A stretch of 64,000 nt of DNA from Beggiatoa leptomitoformis (GTDB lineage: Bacteria; Pseudomonadota; Gammaproteobacteria; Beggiatoales; Beggiatoaceae), in NCBI RefSeq assembly GCF_001305575.3, contig NZ_CP012373.2, positions 2,046,001 through 2,110,000 of the forward strand. Reading direction: 5' to 3'. Shown one piece after another: positions 36,946 through 44,903 of the stretch. Each line of letters begins with the position of its first letter. The stretch's first letter is position 1. A model generated the notes under the pieces. It was not told the DNA's origin, ran no database searches, and saw only the letters and a program-made list of their open reading frames with translations. The position numbers and the translations under genes are program-made.

Positions 36946-37689
36946 ATGTGGACAATTGCAACTAAAGAATTACGCAGTCTTTTTTATTCGCCATTAGCAT
37001 GGATTGTATTAGGCGTTCTACAAGTCATTCTTGCTTTTATCTTTGCTACCCGCGTCGAGTTTTTTCTTGACCCCAGTTTTCAAGCAAAAATTAACCACAT
37101 ACCAGATGCGCTAGGGCTAACAGATATTATTGTTAGCTACTTATATGTTTGGGCAGGTATGCTCTTTTTAATCGTGACTCCCTTATTAACCATGCGATTG
37201 CTCAGTGAAGAACGACGCAATAAAACCCTTGCACTATTACTGTCCTCTCCTATCTCTATCACTGCCATTATTCTTGGAAAATATTTAGGTTTAATGGGGT
37301 TCTTCCTCTTCATTTTTGGGTTAATCAGCTTAATGCCCTTAAGCCTATTAATCGGTGGAGCGGTAGATATAGGACAATTAGCCATGTGTACATTGGGATT
37401 ATTCCTACTAACAGGTGCATTTACCGCCATAGGTTTATACATATCCACCCTTACGCAACACCCAGCCATTGCGGCAATAGGCACATTCGGCAGCCTATTA
37501 CTGCTATGGATAATTGATATCATAGGCAAAGAAACTAACACCCCCCTAAGCTATTTATCTCTCACGCGCCATTATCAACCCCTACTTCAAGGCATCTTTG
37601 ATACCACAGATATTGCGTACTACTTGATAGTCATCAGCTTATTTTTACTACTCAGTATTTGGCGATTGGATAATGAACGCGTACAGTAA
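36946..37689 (+). CDS. ABC-2 type transporter permease, orphan, 247 aa
   Basis: Six hydrophobic segments (about 15-35, 60-85, 100-125, 140-165, 175-195, 220-240). The N-terminal MWTIATKELRSLFYSPLAW is typical of ABC-2 permeases grouped with gliding-motility GldF. The conserved TMRLLSEERRNKTLALLLSS loop lies near residues 83-102. A permease needs an ATPase partner, and none is adjacent on either strand. A link to gliding would be attractive in a filamentous glider but is not shown. The ATG at 36946 has no strong ribosome site. Confidence 0.8.
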   Translation: MWTIATKELRSLFYSPLAWIVLGVLQVILAFIFATRVEFFLDPSFQAKINHIPDALGLTDIIVSYLYVWAGMLFLIVTPLLTMRLLSEERRNKTLALLLSSPISITAIILGKYLGLMGFFLFIFGLISLMPLSLLIGGAVDIGQLAMCTLGLFLLTGAFTAIGLYISTLTQHPAIAAIGTFGSLLLLWIIDIIGKETNTPLSYLSLTRHYQPLLQGIFDTTDIAYYLIVISLFLLLSIWRLDNERVQ

Positions 37690-37704
37690 AACACCTGTTT
37701 TTAA

Positions 37705-37721
37705 TGCACCAAAATAGCGCG
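37705..37721 (+). promoter_or_regulatory. candidate NtrC binding site upstream of nasT
   Basis: tgcaccaaaatagcgcg fits the NtrC palindrome GCAC-N7-GTGC at 7 of 8 core bases. It sits about 120 bp upstream of the sigma-54 type promoter, a usual enhancer position. Confidence 0.5.
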
Positions 37722-37822
37722 TTTTATGCGGAAAATAACCAATTAAGTGCGCAACTAACAACAAACAAGATATTTTTTTTCTTAATAAGCTATTTTTATA
37801 GCATAAAACTTATAAGAACGAA

Positions 37823-37839
37823 TTGGCTTCAATTTTGCT
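37823..37839 (+). promoter_or_regulatory. candidate sigma-54 promoter of nasT
   Basis: ttggcttcaattttgct contains TGGC and TTGC with seven bases between them (GG-N10-GC), the invariant layout of -24/-12 promoters. A start site about 12 bases downstream would give a leader of about 90 nt before nasT. Confidence 0.6.
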
Positions 37840-37942
37840 TTAATTTCGACTCAACGAGGTACAACGGCGTATCTCCATCAGGAAAAGTGCAACTGACCCA
37901 CAGACAACGCTGTCAAATAAGTCTGTTGCCGAATCGATTAAC

Positions 37943-38524
37943 ATGATGAAATTACGAGTTGTGTTGATAGATGAAGACCGTGGACGGATTGCTTTACTAA
38001 AGCAAGCCCTAGATGACGCAGGTTACGAAGTCGTCGCCACGCTCAAAACAGGGGTTGAACTACTAACCCAGTTAGAAAAAACACCTGCAGATATTATTAT
38101 TATCGATTTAGATTCGCCTGACCGTGACACATTAGAATATGTCAACAGTCTAAATCGAGAACAGCCTAAACCCGTGATTATGTTTGCTGAAGATGATGAC
38201 AGCGACATGATTCACGCCGCGATTAAAGCAGGGGTTAGTGCTTACGTTGTAGATGGATTAAGTGAAAAGCGGGTTAAATCCGTTTTAGAAGTTGCCATTG
38301 CGCGTTTTCGCGAATATCAAGCGATGCGCAAAGAGTTAGAAGATACGAAAAGTAAATTAGCTGAACGTAAATCCATTGAAAAAGCTAAAGGTATCTTAAT
38401 GCAACACAAAGGTTTAGATGAAGATTCAGCCTATCGCGCACTGCGTAAAATGGCAATGGACAGAAATATCCGCCTTGCAGAAGTCGCAGAAGACATTATT
38501 GCTGTCGCTAAACTACTGATATAA
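37943..38524 (+). CDS. nasT: nitrate-responsive ANTAR-domain antiterminator NasT, 193 aa
   Basis: RNA-binding antitermination protein. Residues about 3-120 form a response-regulator receiver-like fold. The phospho-acceptor position is Asp55 in IIIIDLDSPD, but the DE pair is LIDEDRG. The coiled coil MRKELEDTKSKLAERKSIEKAK leads into the ANTAR domain (about 140-190), with KGILMQHKGLDEDSAYRALR and the MAMD segment. This matches NasT of the NasS/NasT nitrate system. An ATG-ATG start allows 37943 or 37946. No nasS gene is present nearby. The RNA target is visible just downstream (38571-38651). Upstream lie a sigma-54 type promoter and an NtrC-like site. Confidence 0.92.
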   Translation: MMKLRVVLIDEDRGRIALLKQALDDAGYEVVATLKTGVELLTQLEKTPADIIIIDLDSPDRDTLEYVNSLNREQPKPVIMFAEDDDSDMIHAAIKAGVSAYVVDGLSEKRVKSVLEVAIARFREYQAMRKELEDTKSKLAERKSIEKAKGILMQHKGLDEDSAYRALRKMAMDRNIRLAEVAEDIIAVAKLLI

Positions 38525-38570
38525 CACTGTATAACTCAATCAACTTGAGTTAAGTAATGAACAACTGATA

Positions 38571-38590
38571 GCAAGCCAACGTTGGTTTGC
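38571..38590 (+). promoter_or_regulatory. ANTAR target hairpin P1 in the nrtA leader
   Basis: gcaagcc-aacgtt-ggtttgc: seven base pairs (one G-U) closing a six-base loop with A at position 1 and G at position 4, the features recognised by ANTAR proteins. Confidence 0.85.
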
Positions 38591-38594
38591 GCAC

Positions 38595-38610
38595 TGGACA
38601 ACGGCGTCCG
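38595..38610 (+). promoter_or_regulatory. ANTAR target hairpin P2 (antiterminator) in the nrtA leader
   Basis: ggac-aacggc-gtcc with a flanking T-G wobble, four bases after P1. The hexaloop again has A1 and G4. Its 3' arm (38606-38609) is also part of the terminator stem, so P2 and the terminator exclude each other. Confidence 0.85.
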
Positions 38611-38651
38611 TTTTAACGAGTGAAAGCTCGTTAGACGGACGCTTTTTTTTT
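38604..38651 (+). terminator. intrinsic terminator (attenuator) upstream of nrtA
   Basis: Outer stem gcgtccgt/acggacgc (38604-38611 with 38635-38642), inner stem taacgag/ctcgtta, loop tgaaag, then nine T (38643-38651). It lies 34 nt before the nrtA start and would block the operon unless P2 forms. Confidence 0.92.
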
Positions 38652-38685
38652 GCTTTTTTTTACTGATATTTTCGGGAGTTTTACC

Positions 38686-40086
38686 ATGCGTGATGCAATA
38701 AAATCTGGTTTTAATCGCCGCGATTTTCTGAAATTAACGGGTGCCGCCGTTGGAGGAGCAACACTAATGGGTATGGATTCATTACGTAGTCTGGTTTATG
38801 CAGGAACTGCTGATAATCTGGAAAAAGTTAAATTAACCTTAGGGATTATTCCCTTAACAGATTGCGCGCCCTTAGTCATTGCAAAAGAAAAAGGCTATTT
38901 CAAAAAATATGGCTTAGATGTTGAAATCTCTAAAGAAGCCTCTTGGGCAAATATTCGCGATAAAGTCTCAATTGGTGCATTAGACGGTGCGCACATGCTG
39001 GCAGGGATGCCCATTGCCGCGAGTTTAGGCGTTGGCGCATTACCAAAACCAACCATTACCGCTTATAGCATGGATTTAAATGGTAACGCGATTACCGTGA
39101 GCAACGAATTATATGGGCGCATGGTACAAGCTGACCCCGAAGCGATGAAAGCCTCACCAATGACCGCTATCGCGTTGAAAAAAGTCATTGATGCCGACAA
39201 AAAAGCAGGTAAAGAACCACTGACTTTTGCAATGGTTTTTCCTGTTTCTACACACAACTATCAACTACGTTACTGGATGGCCTCCGCAGGCATTAATCCT
39301 GACAAAGACGTACGTTTAATCGTCATTCCACCACCCCAAATGGTCGCCAACTTAAAAGCAGGCAACATTGTTGGCTACTGTGTCGGCGAGCCTTGGAATG
39401 AACGCGCAGTAACAATGGGTATTGGACGCACCATCATCACCAGCTATGAAATTTGGCAAAACAACCCTGAAAAAGTTTTCGGGGTAAATTTAGAATGGGC
39501 AGAAAAAAATCCCCATACGCATCAAGCCATTATTATGGCGTTATTAGACGCAGCGCAATGGATGGATAAGCCCGAAAATCGTCTGGAAGTGGTGAAAATT
39601 ATTTCCAGTAAATCCTATGTCAACGCGCCTGAAGATGTTGTCAAAATGTCCATGACGGGCACATTCCAATATAACGCGATGGAAGAACCGCGCCCATTGC
39701 CTGATTTCAACGTGTTCTACCGTTACGCCGCAACCTTCCCTTGGCAATCTCATGCAGCGTGGTTTATCTCCCAAATGATACGCTGGGGACAAATTGATAA
39801 GCCCTTACATATCAAGAAAACAGCCGCAGAAATTTATCGCCCTGATATTTACCGGGAAGCAGTGAAAGCCCTCAACTTACCTGCACCAATCATTGATTAC
39901 AAAACAGAAGGGACGAATGCCAACGCTTGGGAATTAAAAGAAGCAACCAACCCCATAGCAATGGGTGCCGATCGCTTTTTTGATGGAAAAACCTTCAACC
40001 CCGCCAACGTTGTGGAATACATCAGCAGTTTTGAAGTTCATAGCCTCGCCATGCAATTAGCCGATTTGGAGAAAGCAAATGTCTAA
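38686..40086 (+). CDS. nrtA: nitrate ABC transporter substrate-binding protein NrtA, 466 aa
   Basis: Periplasmic nitrate receptor of the NrtA/CmpA family. It has a twin-arginine signal with FNRRDFLKLTGAAVGG near residues 8-23. The mature part starts near AGTADNLEKVKLTLG and contains IPLTDCAPLVIAKEKGYFKKYGL, as in nitrate and bicarbonate binders. I start at the ATG at 38686, preceded by gggag; a TTG at 38650 would fall within the terminator T-run. The Tat signal distinguishes it from the cytoplasmic nitrate sensor NasS, which is a homologue without a signal. It overlaps nrtB by 8 nt. Confidence 0.93.
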   Translation: MRDAIKSGFNRRDFLKLTGAAVGGATLMGMDSLRSLVYAGTADNLEKVKLTLGIIPLTDCAPLVIAKEKGYFKKYGLDVEISKEASWANIRDKVSIGALDGAHMLAGMPIAASLGVGALPKPTITAYSMDLNGNAITVSNELYGRMVQADPEAMKASPMTAIALKKVIDADKKAGKEPLTFAMVFPVSTHNYQLRYWMASAGINPDKDVRLIVIPPPQMVANLKAGNIVGYCVGEPWNERAVTMGIGRTIITSYEIWQNNPEKVFGVNLEWAEKNPHTHQAIIMALLDAAQWMDKPENRLEVVKIISSKSYVNAPEDVVKMSMTGTFQYNAMEEPRPLPDFNVFYRYAATFPWQSHAAWFISQMIRWGQIDKPLHIKKTAAEIYRPDIYREAVKALNLPAPIIDYKTEGTNANAWELKEATNPIAMGADRFFDGKTFNPANVVEYISSFEVHSLAMQLADLEKANV

Positions 40087-41023
40087 TAATGCTGTTGTTA
40101 TTGCCTTACCGTTAAACCAAACGGGACATACTCATGAATCCACAAAACCCATAGCGACCTCTGTCACCATGAGCGTTGAATCTACAAATAAAAATGCGTC
40201 CCTAGCAACGCCTGAATTACCTAAGCAACCCAATTGGTTAGCGAGCAATTGGCAGGCTTATACCGCCGCTATCGTGTTACCGCTCATCACCTTTTCTATC
40301 GTGATTGGCTTGTGGTTCATTGTGCAAAAGCATTTCGCCACAGACTTACCCACACCAATAGACGTTTGGAATCGTGCAATAGAAGTATTCGCCAACCCTT
40401 TTTACGATGCAGGCCCTAATGATAAAGGTATCGGTTGGCAAGTGTTGTACTCCTTAGGGCGTGTTATGGCAGGCTTTTCACTCGCGGTACTTATTGGGAT
40501 TCCCGTTGGTTTTTTAATGGGAATGAGTGCAAATTTTTCCCGTGCTTGCACCCCATTAATTCAAATTTTACGCCCTGTCAGCCCATTAGCATGGCTACCA
40601 ATAGGCTTATTAATGTTTAAGGCTGTTGACCCTTCAGCAATTTTTGTGATTTTCATCACCAGTATTTGGCCCATCATTATCAATACCTCCGCAGGAGTGC
40701 GGGCAATTCCGAAAGATTACATGAATGTCGCTGCTGTATTACAACTGAATACCTTTGAAATAACACATAAAATTCTCTTACCATCGACACTACCGCATAT
40801 CCTTACAGGGATGCGTTTATCACTCAATATTGCATGGATGGTTATCGTAGCGGCGGAAATGCTCACGGGCGGTATCGGGATTGGTTTCTACGTCTGGGAC
40901 GAATGGAACAATTTAAATGTCAGCTCCATTGTCGTTGCGATTCTACTAATTGGTTTTGTCGGGATTCTCCTAGAAACCATTATGAATTTTATTCAATCCC
41001 GTTTTGATTACAACGCTCGTTAA
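40079..41023 (+). CDS. nrtB: nitrate ABC transporter permease NrtB, 314 aa
   Basis: Inner-membrane permease. A hydrophilic N-terminus of about 60 residues precedes six membrane helices, with the permease loop in LLPSTLPHILTGMRLSLNIAWM near residues 238-259 and the NrtB/SsuC-like ISPLAWLPIG equivalent PVSPLAWLPIGL near 168-179. The ggagaaagca site lies within the end of nrtA, which it overlaps, so translational coupling is likely. It belongs to the nrtABC-nirBD-nasA operon. Confidence 0.95.
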   Translation: MSNNAVVIALPLNQTGHTHESTKPIATSVTMSVESTNKNASLATPELPKQPNWLASNWQAYTAAIVLPLITFSIVIGLWFIVQKHFATDLPTPIDVWNRAIEVFANPFYDAGPNDKGIGWQVLYSLGRVMAGFSLAVLIGIPVGFLMGMSANFSRACTPLIQILRPVSPLAWLPIGLLMFKAVDPSAIFVIFITSIWPIIINTSAGVRAIPKDYMNVAAVLQLNTFEITHKILLPSTLPHILTGMRLSLNIAWMVIVAAEMLTGGIGIGFYVWDEWNNLNVSSIVVAILLIGFVGILLETIMNFIQSRFDYNAR

Positions 41024-41034
41024 GGATACACATC

Positions 41035-41826
41035 ATGAGCTACCTAAGCCTAGAACAAATAGAAATGGTGTTTAACACAAAATCGGGCGTATTCCACGCC
41101 TTACATGATGTCTCTTTACGGGTAGAAAAAGGCGAATTCGTTAGCCTCATTGGTCACTCAGGCTGTGGAAAATCTACAGTTTTAAACATCATTGCAGGTC
41201 TGTTAAAAGTTACCGCTGGCGGTGTGTTATTGGAAAATAAAGAAGTCAACGCCCCCGCACCAGAACGTGCGGTTGTATTTCAAAACCATTCCTTACTGCC
41301 TTGGCTCACCGTTTATGACAACGTACGTTTAGCGGTTGACAAAGTTTTTACCGATAAAAAAACCAAAGCGGAACGCCATGAATGGACATTACACCAATTA
41401 GAACTGGTCAACATGTTACACGCGCTGGAAAAACGCCCAAATGAAATATCAGGCGGGATGAAACAACGGGTCGGTATTGCGCGCGCTTTAGCGATGCAAC
41501 CCAAAGTGCTGCTGATGGATGAACCTTTTGGCGCGCTAGATGCCTTAACCCGTGCGCACTTACAAGACTCCGTAATGGAAATTCACGCAAACCTAGGCAA
41601 CACCGTCATCATGATTACCCATGATGTGGACGAAGCCGTTTTACTCTCCGACAAAATTGTCATGATGACCAATGGTCCCGCCGCAACGGTTGGGGAAATT
41701 CTCAAGGTCAAATTACCGCGCCCGCGTAACCGTTTAGCCTTAGCGGATAACCCTGAATATAACCATTATCGCGCTGAAGTTTTACGCTTTTTATACGAAA
41801 GACAAAAACATAAAGCAGTTGCTTAA
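41035..41826 (+). CDS. nrtC: nitrate ABC transporter ATPase (NrtC/NrtD type), 263 aa
   Basis: Energises nitrate import. Walker A is GHSGCGKST (near residues 40-48), the signature ISGGMKQRVGIARALA and Walker B VLLMDEPFGALD. The length equals NrtD-type subunits. The extra substrate-binding-like domain of cyanobacterial NrtC is absent, so a single ATPase gene serves as homodimer. It starts 11 nt after nrtB and ends 102 nt before nirB. The usual QNHSLLPWLTVYDNV Q-loop is present. Confidence 0.94.
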   Translation: MSYLSLEQIEMVFNTKSGVFHALHDVSLRVEKGEFVSLIGHSGCGKSTVLNIIAGLLKVTAGGVLLENKEVNAPAPERAVVFQNHSLLPWLTVYDNVRLAVDKVFTDKKTKAERHEWTLHQLELVNMLHALEKRPNEISGGMKQRVGIARALAMQPKVLLMDEPFGALDALTRAHLQDSVMEIHANLGNTVIMITHDVDEAVLLSDKIVMMTNGPAATVGEILKVKLPRPRNRLALADNPEYNHYRAEVLRFLYERQKHKAVA

Positions 41827-41928
41827 TTAAACCCTAAATAGTACGCAGTCTCTGATGAGAGCAGGGACTGTTACAAAAAATCGTCGCCTATTGTGTCATT
41901 CTTGATTGTTGTGTTTGAGGTCTTTCCC

Positions 41929-44412
41929 ATGAAAAAACGTAAACTGATTTGTATTGGTAATGGCATGGCGGGAATGCGTACCGTTGAAGAACTGCTCGCC
42001 CTTACCCCCGACTTATATGAAATTACTGTATTTGGCACAGAACAATACGGTAACTATAACCGCATTCTCCTATCACCCGTGTTATCTGGCGAAAAAGCTT
42101 TTGAAGACATAATGATACACAATGATGAATGGTACGCGACGCGCGGGATTACCTTACATAAAGGGCATACTGTTACCCAGATTAACCGCCAACAAAAAAC
42201 CGTTACCAGTGACAATGGCATCACCTTAGATTACGACAAACTCCTGATTGCAACAGGTTCTAATCCTTTCATGCTCCCTGTTGCAGGCAGTCAATTAGCG
42301 GGCATCGTCGCTTATCGGGACATCCGCGACGTAGAAGCTATGCTCACCGTTGCACGTTCAGGCACAGGCAAACATGCGGTTGTTATCGGTGGTGGTTTAT
42401 TAGGATTAGAAGCCGCTTACGGCTTACAAAAACAAGGCATGACGGTCACTGTCGTCCATTTACTCGACACCTTAATGGAACGGCAATTAGACAAACCCGC
42501 CGCCAATTTACTCAAAGCCCATTTAGAAAAACAAGGCTTAAATTTCCGCTTAGAAGCACAAACTGACTGCTTCTTAGGTGAAAATCATGTGCAAGCAATT
42601 CGCTTTAAAGATGGACACGAATTACCCGCTGATTTAATCGTGATGGCGGTTGGAATTCGTCCCAATATCAACCTAGCAAAAAGTGCGAATTTAGAATGCG
42701 GGCGCGGTTTACTCGTCAATGACCACTTACAAACCAGCGACAACGATGTTTTCGCGGTGGGTGAATGCGTCGAACACCGTCAACAAATTTACGGTTTAGT
42801 CGCGCCCCTATACGAACAAGCCAAAGTCTGCGCCCACCATTTAGCCGATATTGGCGGTAAACACTATGAAGGCTCAGTAACCTCTACCAAATTAAAAGTA
42901 ACAGGCGTTGATGTTTTCTCAGCGGGCGATTTTCTTGGCAACGAAAAAACCGAAAGCATTATTTTTCAAGACCCCAGCATGGGCATATATAAAAAATTAG
43001 TCTTGGAAGATAACAAAGTTAAAGGCGCGGTCATGGTTGGCGATACCACCGATGGCGCATGGTATTTTCAACTATTACGCGATGGTGAAGATGTCAGCAC
43101 AATGCGGGAACGCATTCTATTTGGTCAAGCCTTCGCCCTCACAGGCGACGGTGGAAGCAATACAAGCCTTGTTGCCAGCATGGCAGATGATAACCAGATT
43201 TGCGGATGCAATGGCGTTTGCAAAGGCACAATCGTACAAGCTATTCAAGAAAAAGGCTTAACCACACTCGAAGAAGTCCGCAAACAAACAGGTGCATCAG
43301 CCTCTTGTGGCGGTTGCTCAGGTCTGGTTGAACAACTTTTAATGCTAGTCAACGGTGAAGATGCGGTAAAACCCACAAAAAAAATAATGTGTGCTTGTAC
43401 CGACATGAGCCACGACGAAGTTCGTGAAGCGATTACACACACCGACGTGTACACCGTTGCAGAACTCATGAAATCCTTAAATTGGAAAACCCCTGACGGT
43501 TGCACTACCTGCCGTCCTGCCCTGAATTACTACCTACTCTCCACCCATCCCGATAAAGCCCAAGACGATTATCAATCTCGCTTTATCAATGAACGCGCCC
43601 ACGCCAACATTCAAAAAGATGGCACTTACTCTGTCGTTCCCCGCATTTGGGGTGGTTTAACCACGCCCGACGAATTGCGCGCCATTGCCAACGTTGCTGA
43701 TAAATACAGCGTTCCAACGGTCAAAATCACAGGCGGGCAACGTATCGACCTGCTCGGGGTGAAAAAAGAAGACTTGCCCGCCATGTGGGCAGACCTTAAC
43801 GAAGCGGGTATGGTCTCAGGCTACGCCTACGGTAAATCTTTACGCACCGTAAAAACCTGCGTTGGTTCAACATGGTGTCGATTTGGTACACAAGACGCGA
43901 TGGGCATGGGCATTAAATTGGAACAAATGACATGGGGTTCATGGACACCGCACAAAGTCAAACTGGCTGTTTCAGGCTGTCCACGTAACTGCGCAGAAGC
44001 CACAATTAAAGATTTTGGCGTTGTTGCTGTTGATTCTGGTTGGGAATTACACGTTGGGGGCAATGGCGGGATTAAAGTCCGTGCTACCGATTTACTCTGT
44101 AAAGTCAATACAGAAGAAGAAGTTATGGAATACTGCGGCGCGTTTATGCAAATTTACCGCGAAGAAGCGCGATATTTAGAACGAACTGCCCACTGGATTG
44201 AACGGGTTGGTGTGGAATACGTCAAAAAGCAAATAGTTGAAAATGCTGAAAATCGTAAACATTACTACGACCGTTTTTTACAATCCCAAATAACCGCACA
44301 AAAAGACCCTTGGGCAGAACGGGCAAAAGCAGGCGTGCATGAACACGAGTTTAAGGCAATGAAACACATAGATATTGTTAAATTAGCTGATATTTCTTCT
44401 AAAGTCGCCTAA
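41929..44412 (+). CDS. nirB: assimilatory nitrite reductase [NAD(P)H] large subunit, 827 aa
   Basis: Reduces nitrite to ammonium with six electrons in the cytoplasm. An N-terminal FAD/NAD(P)H oxidoreductase domain (LICIGNGMAGMRTVEEL at residues 5-21; VVIGGGLLGLEAAYGL near 150) is followed by two BFD-type [2Fe-2S] units (CGCNGVCKG...CGGCSG, CACTDMS...GCTTCRP). The siroheme nitrite/sulfite reductase part has TCVGSTWCRFG and SGCPRNC, which bind the [4Fe-4S]-siroheme centre. I choose the ATG at 41929 (MKKRKLICIGNG), preceded by gagg, over an in-frame start at 41893. nirD follows across a palindromic repeat. Confidence 0.96.
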   Translation: MKKRKLICIGNGMAGMRTVEELLALTPDLYEITVFGTEQYGNYNRILLSPVLSGEKAFEDIMIHNDEWYATRGITLHKGHTVTQINRQQKTVTSDNGITLDYDKLLIATGSNPFMLPVAGSQLAGIVAYRDIRDVEAMLTVARSGTGKHAVVIGGGLLGLEAAYGLQKQGMTVTVVHLLDTLMERQLDKPAANLLKAHLEKQGLNFRLEAQTDCFLGENHVQAIRFKDGHELPADLIVMAVGIRPNINLAKSANLECGRGLLVNDHLQTSDNDVFAVGECVEHRQQIYGLVAPLYEQAKVCAHHLADIGGKHYEGSVTSTKLKVTGVDVFSAGDFLGNEKTESIIFQDPSMGIYKKLVLEDNKVKGAVMVGDTTDGAWYFQLLRDGEDVSTMRERILFGQAFALTGDGGSNTSLVASMADDNQICGCNGVCKGTIVQAIQEKGLTTLEEVRKQTGASASCGGCSGLVEQLLMLVNGEDAVKPTKKIMCACTDMSHDEVREAITHTDVYTVAELMKSLNWKTPDGCTTCRPALNYYLLSTHPDKAQDDYQSRFINERAHANIQKDGTYSVVPRIWGGLTTPDELRAIANVADKYSVPTVKITGGQRIDLLGVKKEDLPAMWADLNEAGMVSGYAYGKSLRTVKTCVGSTWCRFGTQDAMGMGIKLEQMTWGSWTPHKVKLAVSGCPRNCAEATIKDFGVVAVDSGWELHVGGNGGIKVRATDLLCKVNTEEEVMEYCGAFMQIYREEARYLERTAHWIERVGVEYVKKQIVENAENRKHYYDRFLQSQITAQKDPWAERAKAGVHEHEFKAMKHIDIVKLADISSKVA

Positions 44413-44413
44413 A

Positions 44414-44513
44414 TGTCCAAACCATAATTCACGTAACTAACACAATTTACTTAATTTTTTAATACTTTTAAATTGTGTCAATTAAGTTAATTGTGCAAAT
44501 TATGGTTCAGACA
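44414..44513. repeat. 100-bp palindromic unit between nirB and nirD
   Basis: Ends tgtccaaaccataatt and aattatggttcagaca are inverted repeats, and the interior (cacaatttacttaa...ttaagttaattgtg) is also palindromic. It is a diverged relative of the 114-bp units at 20.2 kb. It sits inside the operon, so it should be transcribed and form a long mRNA hairpin. Confidence 0.85.
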
Positions 44514-44540
44514 ATATTTTTTTTCTCACAGGAAAACATC

Positions 44541-44870
44541 ATGAGCCATTGGATAGACATTGGAAAAATTGACGACATCCCCCGTTTAGGTGCGCGCATT
44601 GTAGAACTGGGTAAACAAAAAGTTGCCGTATTTCGCACCAGTAACGATGCTGTGTTTGCCTTAAATGACCGTTGCCCGCACAAAGGCGGGGTTTTATCAC
44701 AAGGCATTGTAACGGGTTATAGCGTCACCTGTCCCTTACACAGTTGGAATATTCAACTGGATAACGGTTGCGTAACTGAACCGAATAAAGGTTGTGTGCG
44801 TAAATTTCCCATCAAAATAGAAAACGGACAATTGTTTATTTCCCTAACGCCAGAAACTGCGCCTGCTTAA
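44541..44870 (+). CDS. nirD: nitrite reductase small subunit, Rieske type, 109 aa
   Basis: Small subunit of the assimilatory nitrite reductase. It is a Rieske-fold domain with intact cluster ligands: CPHKGG and CPLHSW (C-x-H and C-x2-H) near residues 45-70. The E. coli NirD lacks these ligands; forms with the complete motif, like NasE of Bacillus, have them. The start is the ATG at 44541 (MSHWIDIGKID), with aggaaa upstream. The reading frame is open further up to 44475, but that would include the palindromic repeat. Confidence 0.94.
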   Translation: MSHWIDIGKIDDIPRLGARIVELGKQKVAVFRTSNDAVFALNDRCPHKGGVLSQGIVTGYSVTCPLHSWNIQLDNGCVTEPNKGCVRKFPIKIENGQLFISLTPETAPA

Positions 44871-44903
44871 CCCCCTGCAACCGCACTACATAAGGTTTTG
44901 TAT

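Noticed and set aside
41844-41871. Second ANTAR leader before nirB
   Set aside because: A hairpin around cagtctctgatgagagcagg exists, but it has no A1/G4 hexaloop pair and no terminator T-run.
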